A DNA stretch of 64,000 nt, taken from DAOVXM01 sp963746255. GTDB lineage: Bacteria > Chloroflexota > Anaerolineae > Anaerolineales > UBA4823. A model generated the notes under the pieces. It ran no database searches and had not been told where the DNA came from. It was given only the letters and a program-made list of their open reading frames with translations. A program made the translations under genes and the position numbers. Of this stretch, positions 27,980-37,113 are shown piece after piece; position 1 is the stretch's first letter; each line of letters starts with the position of its first letter. The stretch spans positions 816,775-880,774 of the forward strand of contig CAVVAJ010000005.1 of assembly GCA_963746255.1 (NCBI GenBank), given 5' to 3'.

Positions 27980-29230
27980 ATGAATCAATCAATTGAATTG
28001 CTATCTCCAGTTTGGACTCATCTAACTCAGATTCAACCTGTCTATGGTGAAGGGATATATCTATACGATGCGCAGAACAACCGCTATATGGATTTCTCCT
28101 GCGGAATTGGCGTTACGAACACGGGGCACTGTCACCCAAAAGTTGTCAAAGCCATTCAGGAACAAGCTGAGAAACTGATTTTTGGACAGATGAATATTGT
28201 CATTCCCCCTGTCTCAATCGCACTCGCCCAGGCACTTAAAGTAATCATGCCGGCTGCGATTGATACTTTCTTCTTCTCAAACAGCGGAGCCGAAGCAGTC
28301 GAAGCGAGTGTAAAGTTAGCGCGGCACGCAACTGGGAAAAGAAATATCGTGGTCTTTCAAGGAAGTTTTCATGGTCGCACTGCGCAAACCATGGCTATGA
28401 CAACCTCGAAATACATTTATCGCTACAACTACCAACCTCTACCCGGGGGTGTATTCGTTGCACCCTACCCATACCAGTATTACTATCAATGGACTGAGGA
28501 AGAAACGATAGATTATTGTCTACGAGAACTAGATCGACTGTTCCACAGCCAAACGAAACCAGAAGAGACTGCAGCAGTAATTATTGAGCCAGTCCTTGGC
28601 GAAGGCGGATATGTACCTGCACCGGCGAGATTTTTACGCGAATTAGCTGGCTTCTGCCGTGCAAACAACACGCTTTTGATCGCCGATGAGGTTCAATGTG
28701 GATTTGGAAGGACAGGAAAGTACTTCGCATTTGAACATGCAGATATCGAGCCAGATATTATTGTGATGGCAAAGGGGCTGGGGAGCGGTCTCCCGATTTC
28801 AGCGATTGCCGCGCGGCGTTCCTTGATGGAAAAATGGGTACCTGGAACTCATGGCGGAACCTATGGCGGCGGGAGCGCAGTTGCTATTGCCTCCGCACTC
28901 GCAACTGTGAAGGTAATTCAGGAGGAAGGGTTGATCACAAATGCAGCCGAGCGTGGCGCTCAGTTAATAACCGGACTGCTGCGATTAAAGAACCAATATC
29001 CAACGATTGGGGATGTGCGTGGGCTTGGTCTGATGGTTGGTACCGAATTCCAAGATAAAGATACAACGCAGGCGATCCAAAATGCATGTATCAAGCGAAA
29101 CTTGCTTCTATTGACTTGTGGCACCTATGAAAATGTGATTCGCTGGATACCACCGCTGATCGTATCAGAAGAGCAAGTAGAAGAGGCGTTGAGGTTATTC
29201 GAACAAGCTCTTGGCGATGTGAATCAATAA
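27980..29230 (+). CDS. Class III aminotransferase (4-aminobutyrate/acetylornithine type)
   Basis: A 416-residue PLP enzyme. Features: FFFSNSGAEAVEASVKLAR near residues 95-113, FHGRTAQTMAMTT, the DEVQCGFGRTGK region containing the PLP-binding Asp, and the Schiff-base Lys in VMAKGLGSGLPISA. It is closest to GABA aminotransferase and related omega-aminotransferases. With the oxidase and aldehyde dehydrogenase upstream it would suit a polyamine or diamine route ending in an omega-amino acid. Confidence 0.9.
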   Translation: MNQSIELLSPVWTHLTQIQPVYGEGIYLYDAQNNRYMDFSCGIGVTNTGHCHPKVVKAIQEQAEKLIFGQMNIVIPPVSIALAQALKVIMPAAIDTFFFSNSGAEAVEASVKLARHATGKRNIVVFQGSFHGRTAQTMAMTTSKYIYRYNYQPLPGGVFVAPYPYQYYYQWTEEETIDYCLRELDRLFHSQTKPEETAAVIIEPVLGEGGYVPAPARFLRELAGFCRANNTLLIADEVQCGFGRTGKYFAFEHADIEPDIIVMAKGLGSGLPISAIAARRSLMEKWVPGTHGGTYGGGSAVAIASALATVKVIQEEGLITNAAERGAQLITGLLRLKNQYPTIGDVRGLGLMVGTEFQDKDTTQAIQNACIKRNLLLLTCGTYENVIRWIPPLIVSEEQVEEALRLFEQALGDVNQ

Positions 29231-29364
29231 TTGGGCAGGATCCAAATTCTGATATATGGTAGTAGCAAGAAGAAAACAATGAAACAGAACATCATAGCAA
29301 ACATTGTAATTTGATTACTAGAATCCAAATTTATAAAATCTGGATCTTCTAACTGGAGGTAGTT

Positions 29365-30675
29365 ATGGGTATTCAAGGCACCAAGACAAAAGCACTTTTT
29401 CAAAAGGCTGAGAAATATATTCCGCATGGTGTAAATTCCAATTTTCGCTACTGGGGTGAAGATGATACGTTGGTGATCAAACGTGGATCAGGGGCATATA
29501 TATGGGATATGGACGATAAACGCTACATCGATTACCGTTTAGCGTTTGGACCGATCATCTTGGGTCATGCTCACCCGGTTGTGACGAAACGTGTCCAAGA
29601 GGCGATTGAAACGGGGACTTTATACGCATGGACGACGCCATTAGAAGTGAGCGTAGCAGAAAGGATCTGCCGCCTTACCGGTGTAGAAAAAGTCCGTCTA
29701 ACAAATACTGGTTCAGAGGCAACGTTCCATGCTTTGCGTATCGCTCGCGCGTATACTGGGAGGGAGAAATTTATCAAATTCGAGGGTCAATACCATGGCA
29801 TGGTTGATTATTTCATGTTCAGCACTGCTTCGTCGAATATTAATAATCTTGGTCCTCGAGAAAAACCAGTTTCCTACCCAAATACAATCGGTATACCGGA
29901 AGGAATCCGAAATTACGTTATCAATTTACCATTTAACGATTTAGAAATGCTCGAAGAAACACTAGCGAGAGAGTTTGAAGATATCGCAGCGATATTTGTC
30001 GAACCGGTTATGGGGAACGCTGCTGGGATAATGCCAAAACCCGGCTTCCTTCAGAAGATGAGGGAATTATGTGATAAATACGGTGTGGTACTTGTATTTG
30101 ATGAAGTAAAAACTGGCTTTCGACTGGCAAACGGGGGTGCCCAGGAATATTTCAATGTCAAGGCTGATCTCGCGACATACGCGAAATCCCTTGGCAATGG
30201 TTACCCGATCGCGGCGATCGGTGGCAAAGAAGATATTATGATGACTATCCAACCCGGAAAGATGGCACACGGTGGAACCTATTCTGGGAATATTGCCGGC
30301 ACGGCAGCTGCGGATGCTACATTAGAAATCCTTGAAACAGAACCAGTTATCAAGACTATTTTTAACAGGGGAGCAGTATTGATGAAAGGTATAGATGAAA
30401 TTCTCACAGAACATGGCATCCCCCATGTGGTCACAGGTGTGCCATCAATGTTGAGCATTCTGCTGGGGATCGAGGAAGAACCGTATGAATTTCGAGACTA
30501 TATACGTGGGGATGCGGAGCTTTATGAAAAGATCGCCATGGAGCTTATCCAGCGCGGCATACAACCTGATTCAGATGGGCGCGAACCCTGGTTTCTATGT
30601 TATGCACTTAGTGAAGAAGATGTCTCAGAGACATTAAATGCTTTCAATGATTCAGTGAAAGCAGCGAAAACGTAA
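29365..30675 (+). CDS. Class III aminotransferase (glutamate-1-semialdehyde aminomutase-like)
   Basis: A 436-residue PLP enzyme related to HemL and other class III aminotransferases: IPHGVNSNFRYWGEDDT at the N-terminus, TNTGSEATFHALRIARAYTGR near 115, VFDEVKTGFRLANGG with the PLP-binding Asp, and the Lys in TYAKSLGNGYPIAAIGG. It has a perfect GGAGG ribosome binding site. Because it sits in a catabolic operon beside other amine genes, a role in amino acid or amine transamination is more likely than tetrapyrrole synthesis. Confidence 0.88.
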   Translation: MGIQGTKTKALFQKAEKYIPHGVNSNFRYWGEDDTLVIKRGSGAYIWDMDDKRYIDYRLAFGPIILGHAHPVVTKRVQEAIETGTLYAWTTPLEVSVAERICRLTGVEKVRLTNTGSEATFHALRIARAYTGREKFIKFEGQYHGMVDYFMFSTASSNINNLGPREKPVSYPNTIGIPEGIRNYVINLPFNDLEMLEETLAREFEDIAAIFVEPVMGNAAGIMPKPGFLQKMRELCDKYGVVLVFDEVKTGFRLANGGAQEYFNVKADLATYAKSLGNGYPIAAIGGKEDIMMTIQPGKMAHGGTYSGNIAGTAAADATLEILETEPVIKTIFNRGAVLMKGIDEILTEHGIPHVVTGVPSMLSILLGIEEEPYEFRDYIRGDAELYEKIAMELIQRGIQPDSDGREPWFLCYALSEEDVSETLNAFNDSVKAAKT

Positions 30676-30708
30676 TTATGTGAGCGGATCTCCATCGGAG
30701 GCGTAATC

Positions 30709-30942
30709 ATGCCCCATGGTTACAATGGCAAAGTCCTGCAAATACGATTGGCTGATAAACCAATCGAAACAGAAGTCCCGTCCCTTGAGTTTTACCGAAA
30801 ATATATGGACGGCATCGAAGGTATTGGGCTGCTGAAGGAGGTTGTCGAATGGGCAAAAGATAAATATTACAAATTAGCAGGCTGGGATCAAGCGACAGTT
30901 GCGCCAACCCAAGGTAAACTCCGGGCTATTTCCCTGGATTGA
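30709..30942 (+). pseudogene. Remnant of aldehyde:ferredoxin oxidoreductase (internal deletion)
   Basis: A 77-codon frame that joins the two ends of a ~600-residue tungsten-dependent aldehyde:ferredoxin oxidoreductase. The first ~45 residues match the start of the family (GYNGKVLQIRL, FYRKYMDG, then LLKEV). The last ~30 match its C-terminus (KDKYYKLAGWD...PTQGKL). The middle, with the FeS ligands and cofactor-binding segments, is missing, and the frame is preserved across the join. It could not be catalytic. It keeps its place in the operon, and a GGAGG ribosome binding site precedes the ATG. Confidence 0.7.
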
Positions 30943-31039
30943 TTGGTAAACTATATTTCCTAATGGAGGGAAAGCGTACTAACGCAAACAACAATGTCAA
31001 ACAATACTGAAGTCTTCGACGCTTAAATAGGAGTGCGCT

Positions 31040-32209
31040 ATGCGAATCGTAGTGTTAGGTGGTGCAGGGAAGATGGGATGTATATCCGTTCAAGCTCTTG
31101 CAGCTGACGAACGCGTTAGTGAGGTTGTCATTGCTGACTTCAATACCGAAAATGCCCAGATAGTTGCAGATTTCCTGGGCAGCTCGAAAATTTCAATCAG
31201 CGAAGTAGATATCAATAATCATGCCCAATTGGTGCAGGTGCTTCAAGGGGCAAAAACCTGTTTAAATGCAACCCTGTACTATACAAATCTCCAAGTTATG
31301 GATGCTTGCCTTGAGGCGGGGGTTCACTACGTTGATATGGGAGGGCTGTTCCATACGACGTTTAAACAATTGGAATATCATGATAGATTCGCCCAAAAAG
31401 GGATTAGTGCTGTCCTTGGAATGGGTTCCGCTCCTGGAGTTCCAAATTTACAATCATGCTACGCGGCTAATAGATTAGACACGATCGAGTACGTCCGAAT
31501 ATATGATGGTATCAAACCACCAAACCCGGATGATGTTCGATTTACTTATGCAGTGCCAACCATCATCGACGAATTAACTCTGTCACCGATGGTTTTCGAA
31601 AATGGTGAATTCGTTGCCAAAGTACCTCTAACAGGTTTCGAAGATTATTGGTTCACCGCGCCGTTAGGCTTATTACCCATGCACTACTCTCTGCACTCTG
31701 AAGTCGCTACTATCCCGATTAGCTTTAAAGATAAGGGGATAAGAGAGTGCTTCTTCAAAATAAATTATTGGGGCATGGCAAAAGAAACTGTTGAGAAAGT
31801 CAACATACTTACGCAGTTTGGTTTTGCTAATCGCGAAGCCGTTGATGTGAATGGACAGAATGTTGTCCCACGCGACTTACTCGTGAGTATGATGGCAGAT
31901 TATGTACCTCCAGTAAAGGAATTCTTGGCTGCTCCAAAGAACAAACCACCAGATTGGGTAAAAGAGATTGTTACTGAAGTGAAGGGGACGAAAGATGACA
32001 AGGTGAGGACATACCGTTTGGGGACCACAACGATCAAGGGAGCTTTACCGACTGGTGTTGTACCTGCAATAGCTGCTATATGGTTAGCGGAAGGTCGTAT
32101 TCAGAAGGGTGTTTATCCGCCTGAGCAATCTCTCGATCCGGAAGAATTCTTTAAGGAGTTAGAGGTTTGGGATATTTACACCACAGTCACTGTTACCAGT
32201 CCGTTGTGA
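31040..32209 (+). CDS. Saccharopine dehydrogenase family oxidoreductase
   Basis: A 389-residue Rossmann protein of the saccharopine dehydrogenase/lysine 6-dehydrogenase family. The dinucleotide motif VVLGGAGKMGCISVQALA is at residues ~4-21; ATLYYTNLQVMDACLEAGVHYVDMGG-type residues follow near 77-103, and GMGSAPGVPNL near 133-143. It closes the amine/amino acid cluster and supports lysine or a related diamino acid as substrate, but saccharopine, lysine and carboxynorspermidine enzymes are hard to separate by eye. Confidence 0.82.
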   Translation: MRIVVLGGAGKMGCISVQALAADERVSEVVIADFNTENAQIVADFLGSSKISISEVDINNHAQLVQVLQGAKTCLNATLYYTNLQVMDACLEAGVHYVDMGGLFHTTFKQLEYHDRFAQKGISAVLGMGSAPGVPNLQSCYAANRLDTIEYVRIYDGIKPPNPDDVRFTYAVPTIIDELTLSPMVFENGEFVAKVPLTGFEDYWFTAPLGLLPMHYSLHSEVATIPISFKDKGIRECFFKINYWGMAKETVEKVNILTQFGFANREAVDVNGQNVVPRDLLVSMMADYVPPVKEFLAAPKNKPPDWVKEIVTEVKGTKDDKVRTYRLGTTTIKGALPTGVVPAIAAIWLAEGRIQKGVYPPEQSLDPEEFFKELEVWDIYTTVTVTSPL

Positions 32210-32254
32210 ATGAACTGGATTAGTCAAATCGGAATGGTGAAATAGGGGGAAAAA

Positions 32255-33025
32255 TCATTCACCAAACTCCAATTCGAATTCCTCATTCTGATCCCAGATT
32301 CCGGTTGTTTCTAGCATGATCTCACCAAAATTAGTCTCTTGGTTCGCGTTGATTTTATGACGTTTGACGAGTTCCAACATAGCGAGGAAGGTAACAACAA
32401 TTTCGATTCTCGATCGAGCTCCGGTTATGAGTGTTATAAAAGATGTACTGCCTTGTCGTAAAAAATCTCCAATCAAGCGTATTTTTTGCCTGATGGATAC
32501 TGGGGAGGGAGTGACAACAGTGTGCAATTCTTGGCGATCATCAGTTCGTGTGAAGAGATAGGTTGCAATGGCAACCAGGTCATGGATATCAATGCCCTTC
32601 AAGTCTACCTGGGCTTCAAGTTTTGGAGGTGGTGCAAGCCGCAGATATGTACTCCTGCCATCCTGTTCAGCCAAGAACGCTGCGATATTCTTGAATTGTT
32701 TATAGAGAATTAGCTGCTGGATCAGCGCCGCACCAGGATCCTCTTCTCCTTCATCACGCCGCGGAGGGCGTGGAAGTAAGACTTCTGATTTGATTTGGAT
32801 CAATTTTGCTGCGATGGTAAGAAATTCTGAAGCTTCATCTAGCTCTTGTTCACGTAGGCTATGTAGGTATGCTATGTATTGGTCAGTTACTTGGGCTAAT
32901 GAGACCCTGGTGATATCAAGCTCTGCACGCTCAATCAGGTTTAAAAGAAGGTCGAGAGGTCCTTCAAAAACTGGGGTACTGACTTTGTAGCCGCTCACAG
33001 AGGCTATCGCGAAGTTTCGACTCAT
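32255..33025 (-). CDS. scpA: Segregation and condensation protein A
   Basis: Kleisin subunit of the bacterial SMC-ScpAB condensin. The diagnostic N-terminal motif FEGPLDLLLNLIERAELDIT lies near residues 20-39, followed by the DQYIAYL helix and the LTIAAKLIQIKSEVLLPR stretch. The C-terminal winged helix (VTFLAMLELVKRHKI) should contact the SMC head. I start at the ATG at 33025; an upstream in-frame TTG (33046) adds seven residues that are not conserved. scpB is not in the window. Confidence 0.92.
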   Translation of the reverse strand: MSRNFAIASVSGYKVSTPVFEGPLDLLLNLIERAELDITRVSLAQVTDQYIAYLHSLREQELDEASEFLTIAAKLIQIKSEVLLPRPPRRDEGEEDPGAALIQQLILYKQFKNIAAFLAEQDGRSTYLRLAPPPKLEAQVDLKGIDIHDLVAIATYLFTRTDDRQELHTVVTPSPVSIRQKIRLIGDFLRQGSTSFITLITGARSRIEIVVTFLAMLELVKRHKINANQETNFGEIMLETTGIWDQNEEFELEFGE

Positions 33026-33097
33026 CGCCCGGATTATACCTGACAATTCTTGGGCTGCATGCTATACTTGCCGCGCTAGCTACTGTTGGAGTGTGTT

Positions 33098-33499
33098 ATG
33101 AGTGGAGATTGGAAAAAAGTTGTTACCGAATGGCAAGGTAGTGCTGGAAATATTGGTAAGGAAGATCAAGATAGGAGCATCCAAATTGGCGCGGTGGACG
33201 GAGTTCCTTGTGTTGGTCCGATGGAACTCATGATGCTTGGAGTGGCCGGATGCACAGCAATCGATATTGTCAATATTCTGAACAAGAAGCGGAGGCATTT
33301 AACCGATTTTCGGGTTGAAGTCCAAGGTAAATGGACTGAAGACCACCCAAAAATATATACGGAAATTACAATTGAATACCAACTATGGTGCAAGGATATT
33401 GATAAAAAATCTGTTGAGCAAGCAATAAGTCTATCAGAAGAAAAATATTGTTCAACTAGTGCAATGTACGCAAAATCTACTCAGATCACTTCAGAGTAG
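33098..33499 (+). CDS. OsmC family peroxiredoxin-like protein
   Basis: A 133-residue OsmC/Ohr-fold protein. The two redox cysteines are seen in LGVAGCTAIDIVNIL and in SEEKYCSTSAMY, in the expected order and spacing. Family members reduce organic peroxides with thiols. The start at 33098 (ATG) has GGAG at 33088-33091; an earlier in-frame TTG (33086) overlaps it. A thioredoxin gene follows after about 70 bases, a sensible pairing for recycling the cysteines. Confidence 0.85.
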   Translation: MSGDWKKVVTEWQGSAGNIGKEDQDRSIQIGAVDGVPCVGPMELMMLGVAGCTAIDIVNILNKKRRHLTDFRVEVQGKWTEDHPKIYTEITIEYQLWCKDIDKKSVEQAISLSEEKYCSTSAMYAKSTQITSE

Positions 33500-33572
33500 A
33501 TTATTTTCGAATCCGAAAAATTAGAGTAGGTATGTAAATTACTTATCATTGGAAAATTCCATGGAGGAAAGT

Positions 33573-33926
33573 ATGATAACTGAACCAATTCACGTCACTG
33601 ACACAGCATTTGAGAAGACAGTGATGAAATCAGAATTGCCTGTCGTGGTTGATTTTTGGGCACCCTGGTGTGGGCCATGTAAGATGGTTGCACCAATACT
33701 CGATAAGCTTGCTAAGGAATACTCTGGAAAAGTCCTAATCGCTAAAGTTAATACCGATGAAAATCCAGAATGGGCACAAAAGTTCAATGTGCAAGGTATT
33801 CCCACGATGTTGTTTGTCTATGATGGAAAGATTGTTCACCGTCAAATTGGCGCAATGCCTGAACCGACTCTGCGTAATGTTGTCAAACAATTCCTTACGG
33901 TGGCATCGAGCAATAAACAGAATTAA
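33573..33926 (+). CDS. trxA: Thioredoxin
   Basis: A 117-residue thioredoxin with the active site WCGPC in VVVDFWAPWCGPCKM (near residue 31) and the cis-Pro loop GIPTMLFV. I start at the ATG at 33573, six bases after a GGAGG; upstream TTG (33549) and ATG (33561) are in frame but would place the ribosome binding site inside the gene. It probably keeps the neighbouring OsmC protein and other thiol enzymes reduced. A strong terminator follows at 33952. Confidence 0.92.
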   Translation: MITEPIHVTDTAFEKTVMKSELPVVVDFWAPWCGPCKMVAPILDKLAKEYSGKVLIAKVNTDENPEWAQKFNVQGIPTMLFVYDGKIVHRQIGAMPEPTLRNVVKQFLTVASSNKQN

Positions 33927-33951
33927 TCTGCTCAACTTTTTGTATTCTAAC

Positions 33952-33979
33952 GGACTGGTCATTGGCAATAGACCAGTCC
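33952..33979. terminator. Bidirectional terminator between trxA and murA
   Basis: A perfect 9-bp stem GGACTGGTC/GACCAGTCC (33952-33960 with 33971-33979) with a ten-base loop, followed by ATATTTATTAT. It lies between two convergent genes and can serve both strands. Confidence 0.8.
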
Positions 33980-33998
33980 ATATTTATTATGCGATAAT

Positions 33999-35288
33999 TT
34001 AGCTGGAAATGCGCTGGATATGGGCTCCCAATGATTGGAATTTTTTATCGACGTGCTCATATCCCCGGTCAATTTGGCTGACGTTGCGTATCTCGGATGT
34101 ACCGCTAGCTGCTAGCGCAGCTAATAACAACGACATCCCGGCACGAATATCCGGGCTCTCAAGATTTTCCCCGAATAACTGAGTTGGGCCATTTACAATG
34201 CAACGGTGCGGATCGCAAAGAACGATCTGGGCGCCCATATTCACTAACTTGTCGATAAAGAACATACGGCTGGGGTACATCCAATCATGGAACAATATGC
34301 TGCCTTTAGATTGAGTTGCGACCACGATAGCGATGCTCATCAGATCCGTTGGGAATGCCGGCCAGGGCATCACACTTATCTCAGGTATAGCATCCCCTAA
34401 GTCCGCCTGGATCTCGAGCGCTTGGTCTGCTGGAACTACAACAGAATCACCTTCAACATCCCATTTCACACCCAGCCTGCTGAAGACCATGGCGATCATA
34501 TCCAAATAATGAGGAGCAGCATTATGGATCTTGATTGACCCATGGGTGACAACGGCAGCGCCGATTAAGCTGACTACCTCCAAGTAATCTGGCCCAATAG
34601 TAAATTCTGTGCCGTGTAATTTTGGCACCCCTTTGATATGTAGGGTATTGGAACCGATGTGCGAAATCTGCGCCCCCATCCTGTTTAGGAAATGAGATAG
34701 CTCTTGGATATGCGGTTCTGACGCTGCATTGCGTATAGACGTTGATCCATTTGCTGTCACTGCCGCCATGATTGCATTTTCTGTTGCCGTGACACTTGCT
34801 TCGTCTAATAAGATATCCGCTCCGGATAATGAGGGGGCAGTAAATTGAAACATTTTTTCAATTCGATTGTATTCCGCCTTAACACCTAGTTTTTCTAAGG
34901 CAAGAATGTGGGTATCAACCCTCCGCCTGCCAATAACATCGCCACCGGGTGGGGGAAGCTTCAGGTACCCTGCCCGCGCAGCCATCGGTCCTGCTAATAG
35001 GATAGAGGCTCGGATGCTGCGGCATAAGTCGGGGTTTAAGTCTGCCGGGCGGACCTGCCGCGCTTGGATCTGCCAAACATTTGGAGCTTTCGTTTCAATG
35101 TTAATTCCCAAACTTTCAAGCAGAGCGCGCATTGAGCGTACATCTATGATATCGGGAACATTATGCAGCAAAACTTTTTCATCGGTCAACATGCACGCGG
35201 CCAGGAGTGGTAAAGCTGCATTCTTATTTCCGGATGGCGTGATATTTCCTGACAAGGCATGTCCACCATCAATGATCAGCTTTTCCAT
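33999..35288 (-). CDS. murA: UDP-N-acetylglucosamine 1-carboxyvinyltransferase, Asp variant
   Basis: First committed step of peptidoglycan synthesis: enolpyruvyl transfer from PEP to UDP-GlcNAc, in the cytoplasm. 429 residues, normal length; ISPSGNKN-like SGNKNAALPLLAACML at residues ~19-34 and RAGYLKLPPPGGDVIGRRRV near 105-123. The catalytic-loop position usually held by Cys115 is Asp here (Asp117, codon GAT at 34938-34940). Cys-to-Asp MurA enzymes are active but not alkylated by fosfomycin. An AAGGAG ribosome binding site precedes the ATG at 35288. Confidence 0.93.
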   Translation of the reverse strand: MEKLIIDGGHALSGNITPSGNKNAALPLLAACMLTDEKVLLHNVPDIIDVRSMRALLESLGINIETKAPNVWQIQARQVRPADLNPDLCRSIRASILLAGPMAARAGYLKLPPPGGDVIGRRRVDTHILALEKLGVKAEYNRIEKMFQFTAPSLSGADILLDEASVTATENAIMAAVTANGSTSIRNAASEPHIQELSHFLNRMGAQISHIGSNTLHIKGVPKLHGTEFTIGPDYLEVVSLIGAAVVTHGSIKIHNAAPHYLDMIAMVFSRLGVKWDVEGDSVVVPADQALEIQADLGDAIPEISVMPWPAFPTDLMSIAIVVATQSKGSILFHDWMYPSRMFFIDKLVNMGAQIVLCDPHRCIVNGPTQLFGENLESPDIRAGMSLLLAALAASGTSEIRNVSQIDRGYEHVDKKFQSLGAHIQRISS

Positions 35289-35354
35289 AAGTACTCCTTC
35301 TCAAGTAACTAATATGTAAGCCAGCAATAGGTAACGCACTGCTATAATACTCGT

Positions 35355-36098
35355 ATGTTATCTATTTTTCCAGTCCTATTCACAGCAGTATTCACAGGTA
35401 TGGCTGTTAACTACCTTGGGGATGTCCTACCAATCCGGCGAAAATTAACCGTCCCATTTTGCCTAAACTGCGGTACACAATCAGGCTTGTTGAACTATTT
35501 TCTGTGGCCGAGGCGATGCCCAAATTGCAAACAGAGACGCCCAATCCGGACATGGATCGTAGAAGCTATAATGGTTATTATTGGAATAGGGCTATGGATG
35601 CAGCCATATGTGAAGATAAATCCGCTGCTCACGGTATTGTTAATTGCCTATTTTATGCTTGTTATTGTTGTGGATTTCGAGCATAGATTAATCCTGCATC
35701 CGGTAAGCGTAGCGGGAAGTGTGCTTTGTCTTGTAATTGGATACCAGCTACATGGAATATTACCGACTATCTATGGTGGAGCTGCAGGCGCCGCTATTAT
35801 GTATGGTTTATACATGCTTGGTAGAGTGTTTGTGCGCTATTTAGCGAAGGCAAGGGGCGAGGAAATTGGTGAAGAAGCATTAGGATTTGGCGATGTTATC
35901 TTGGGGGGAGTGTTAGGCCTGCTGCTTGGGTGGCCAGGAATTATCGCCGGCTTGATATTGGCGGTGGTTTTAGCAGGTTTTATCAGCCTTCTATACCTGG
36001 CTGTAATGTTCATTACAAGGCGGGATCTGCGCAACCTTACGATTGCCTATGGTCCATATTTAGTTATCAGCACGTTTTTATTGATCTTCGTTTTATAG
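35355..36098 (+). CDS. Prepilin peptidase (A24 family)
   Basis: A 247-residue membrane aspartic peptidase that cleaves and N-methylates type IV prepilin-like leaders. Two CxxC pairs (FCLNCG, RCPNCK) lie near residues 35-60, as in the cytoplasmic loop of full-length PilD. The catalytic Asp residues are seen in VVDFEHRLILHPV and in ALGFGDVILGG (GxGD motif). The rest is hydrophobic. Divergent from murA. No pilin genes are in the window, so the substrate is unknown. Confidence 0.9.
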   Translation: MLSIFPVLFTAVFTGMAVNYLGDVLPIRRKLTVPFCLNCGTQSGLLNYFLWPRRCPNCKQRRPIRTWIVEAIMVIIGIGLWMQPYVKINPLLTVLLIAYFMLVIVVDFEHRLILHPVSVAGSVLCLVIGYQLHGILPTIYGGAAGAAIMYGLYMLGRVFVRYLAKARGEEIGEEALGFGDVILGGVLGLLLGWPGIIAGLILAVVLAGFISLLYLAVMFITRRDLRNLTIAYGPYLVISTFLLIFVL

Positions 36099-36114
36099 GT
36101 GTAAAAACGAAAAA

Positions 36115-36146
36115 AAACGTCTCCTGCGAATTCAAAGGAGACGTTT
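36115..36146. terminator. Bidirectional terminator between prepilin peptidase and secF
   Basis: A perfect 10-bp stem AAACGTCTCC/GGAGACGTTT (36115-36124 with 36137-36146), a twelve-base loop, and A-rich and T-rich flanks on both sides. It separates two convergent genes. Confidence 0.85.
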
Positions 36147-36173
36147 ATTGTATTTATTTGATGGTGTATGAGT

Positions 36174-37100
36174 TTATACGCTGGCTTGCTTGGCGCCCCG
36201 TTTAAACCAATTGCGCCACTCTTGATTTTCCCAAGCAACTAAGGTTGGAGCTGCGATAAAGATTGATGAATAGGTGCCCATGAAAAGCCCAACGAGCAGG
36301 GTTACCGAGAATGCTCGCAGCGTCACACCACCCAACAGGACGAGTGCTAGCAGCATGAATTCTACCGTCATCAGCTGAGTATTAATAGAACGCTGCAGCG
36401 TTTGGATGATAGAGTGGTTTACCAGCGTCTCATAGTTCAAGCGGCGGAAGATTGTAGAATTTTCGCGGACCCGGTCAAAGACAACAATTTTGTCCTGAAC
36501 TGAGAAACCTATTACCGTTAACAGGCTGGTTAGGAAAAGGGCATCGATCTGCCAACCCAAATAATGGCCACCTAATGCTGCTAAACTTATTACTACCGCG
36601 ACATCATGAAACATGGCGATGATTGCACAAACTCCATAACGGAACGCGTTATCGATTCCTCGAAAAGCCCAGGTGATATAAACCATTACTGCCACTGCAG
36701 CGATGAGTATCGCAATCAGCGCGGCGAAGTGACCTCCTGACCAATCGTTGGGCCAACACTGTCATAGCGCAGTACGGTCACAGTTGTATTAAATTCATCC
36801 TCAATGCGATCAACAACCTCAACTCGAGTAGACTCATCGAGAAAGCTTGATTTCGCGTTTATCCTTGCATCACCACTTGTTTGTGCCTGGATATCCTCAA
36901 TCCCCATATCTTCGTAGAGCAAGACGATCTGCGCAGGTTGTGGAGCGATCCCTGAATTCGAACTCGATTTCCATCATCGTGCCGCCGGTGAAATCTACAG
37001 CTAGCGGGAAACCCAACAATAGGATAACCACAAATCCAGGGATGATCAACAATAGTGAGAAAGCGAAAAAGTAGTACCGTTTTCCTAATAGATCAATCAT
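36174..37100 (-). pseudogene. secF: Protein translocase subunit SecF, two compensating frameshifts
   Basis: SecF works with SecD to drive late steps of Sec export with the proton gradient. The N-terminal helix and VDFTGGTMMEIEFE are in one frame. The periplasmic part (QIVLLYEDMGIEDIQ to VGPTIGQEVTS) is in another, and the C-terminal helices (YITWAFRG, DKIVVFDRVREN) return to the first. The shifts lie near 36953-36960 (one extra base in GAATTCAGG) and 36724-36731 (one base missing), about 225 bases apart. Corrected, it reads as a normal ~308-residue SecF. The ATG at 37100 has an AGGAAA site and lies 13 bases after secD. Confidence 0.88.
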
Positions 37101-37113
37101 TTTTACTTTCCTA

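Noticed and set aside
29365..30675. hemL for tetrapyrrole synthesis
   Set aside because: Sequence is HemL-like, but no other haem genes are nearby and the operon is catabolic; symbol withheld.
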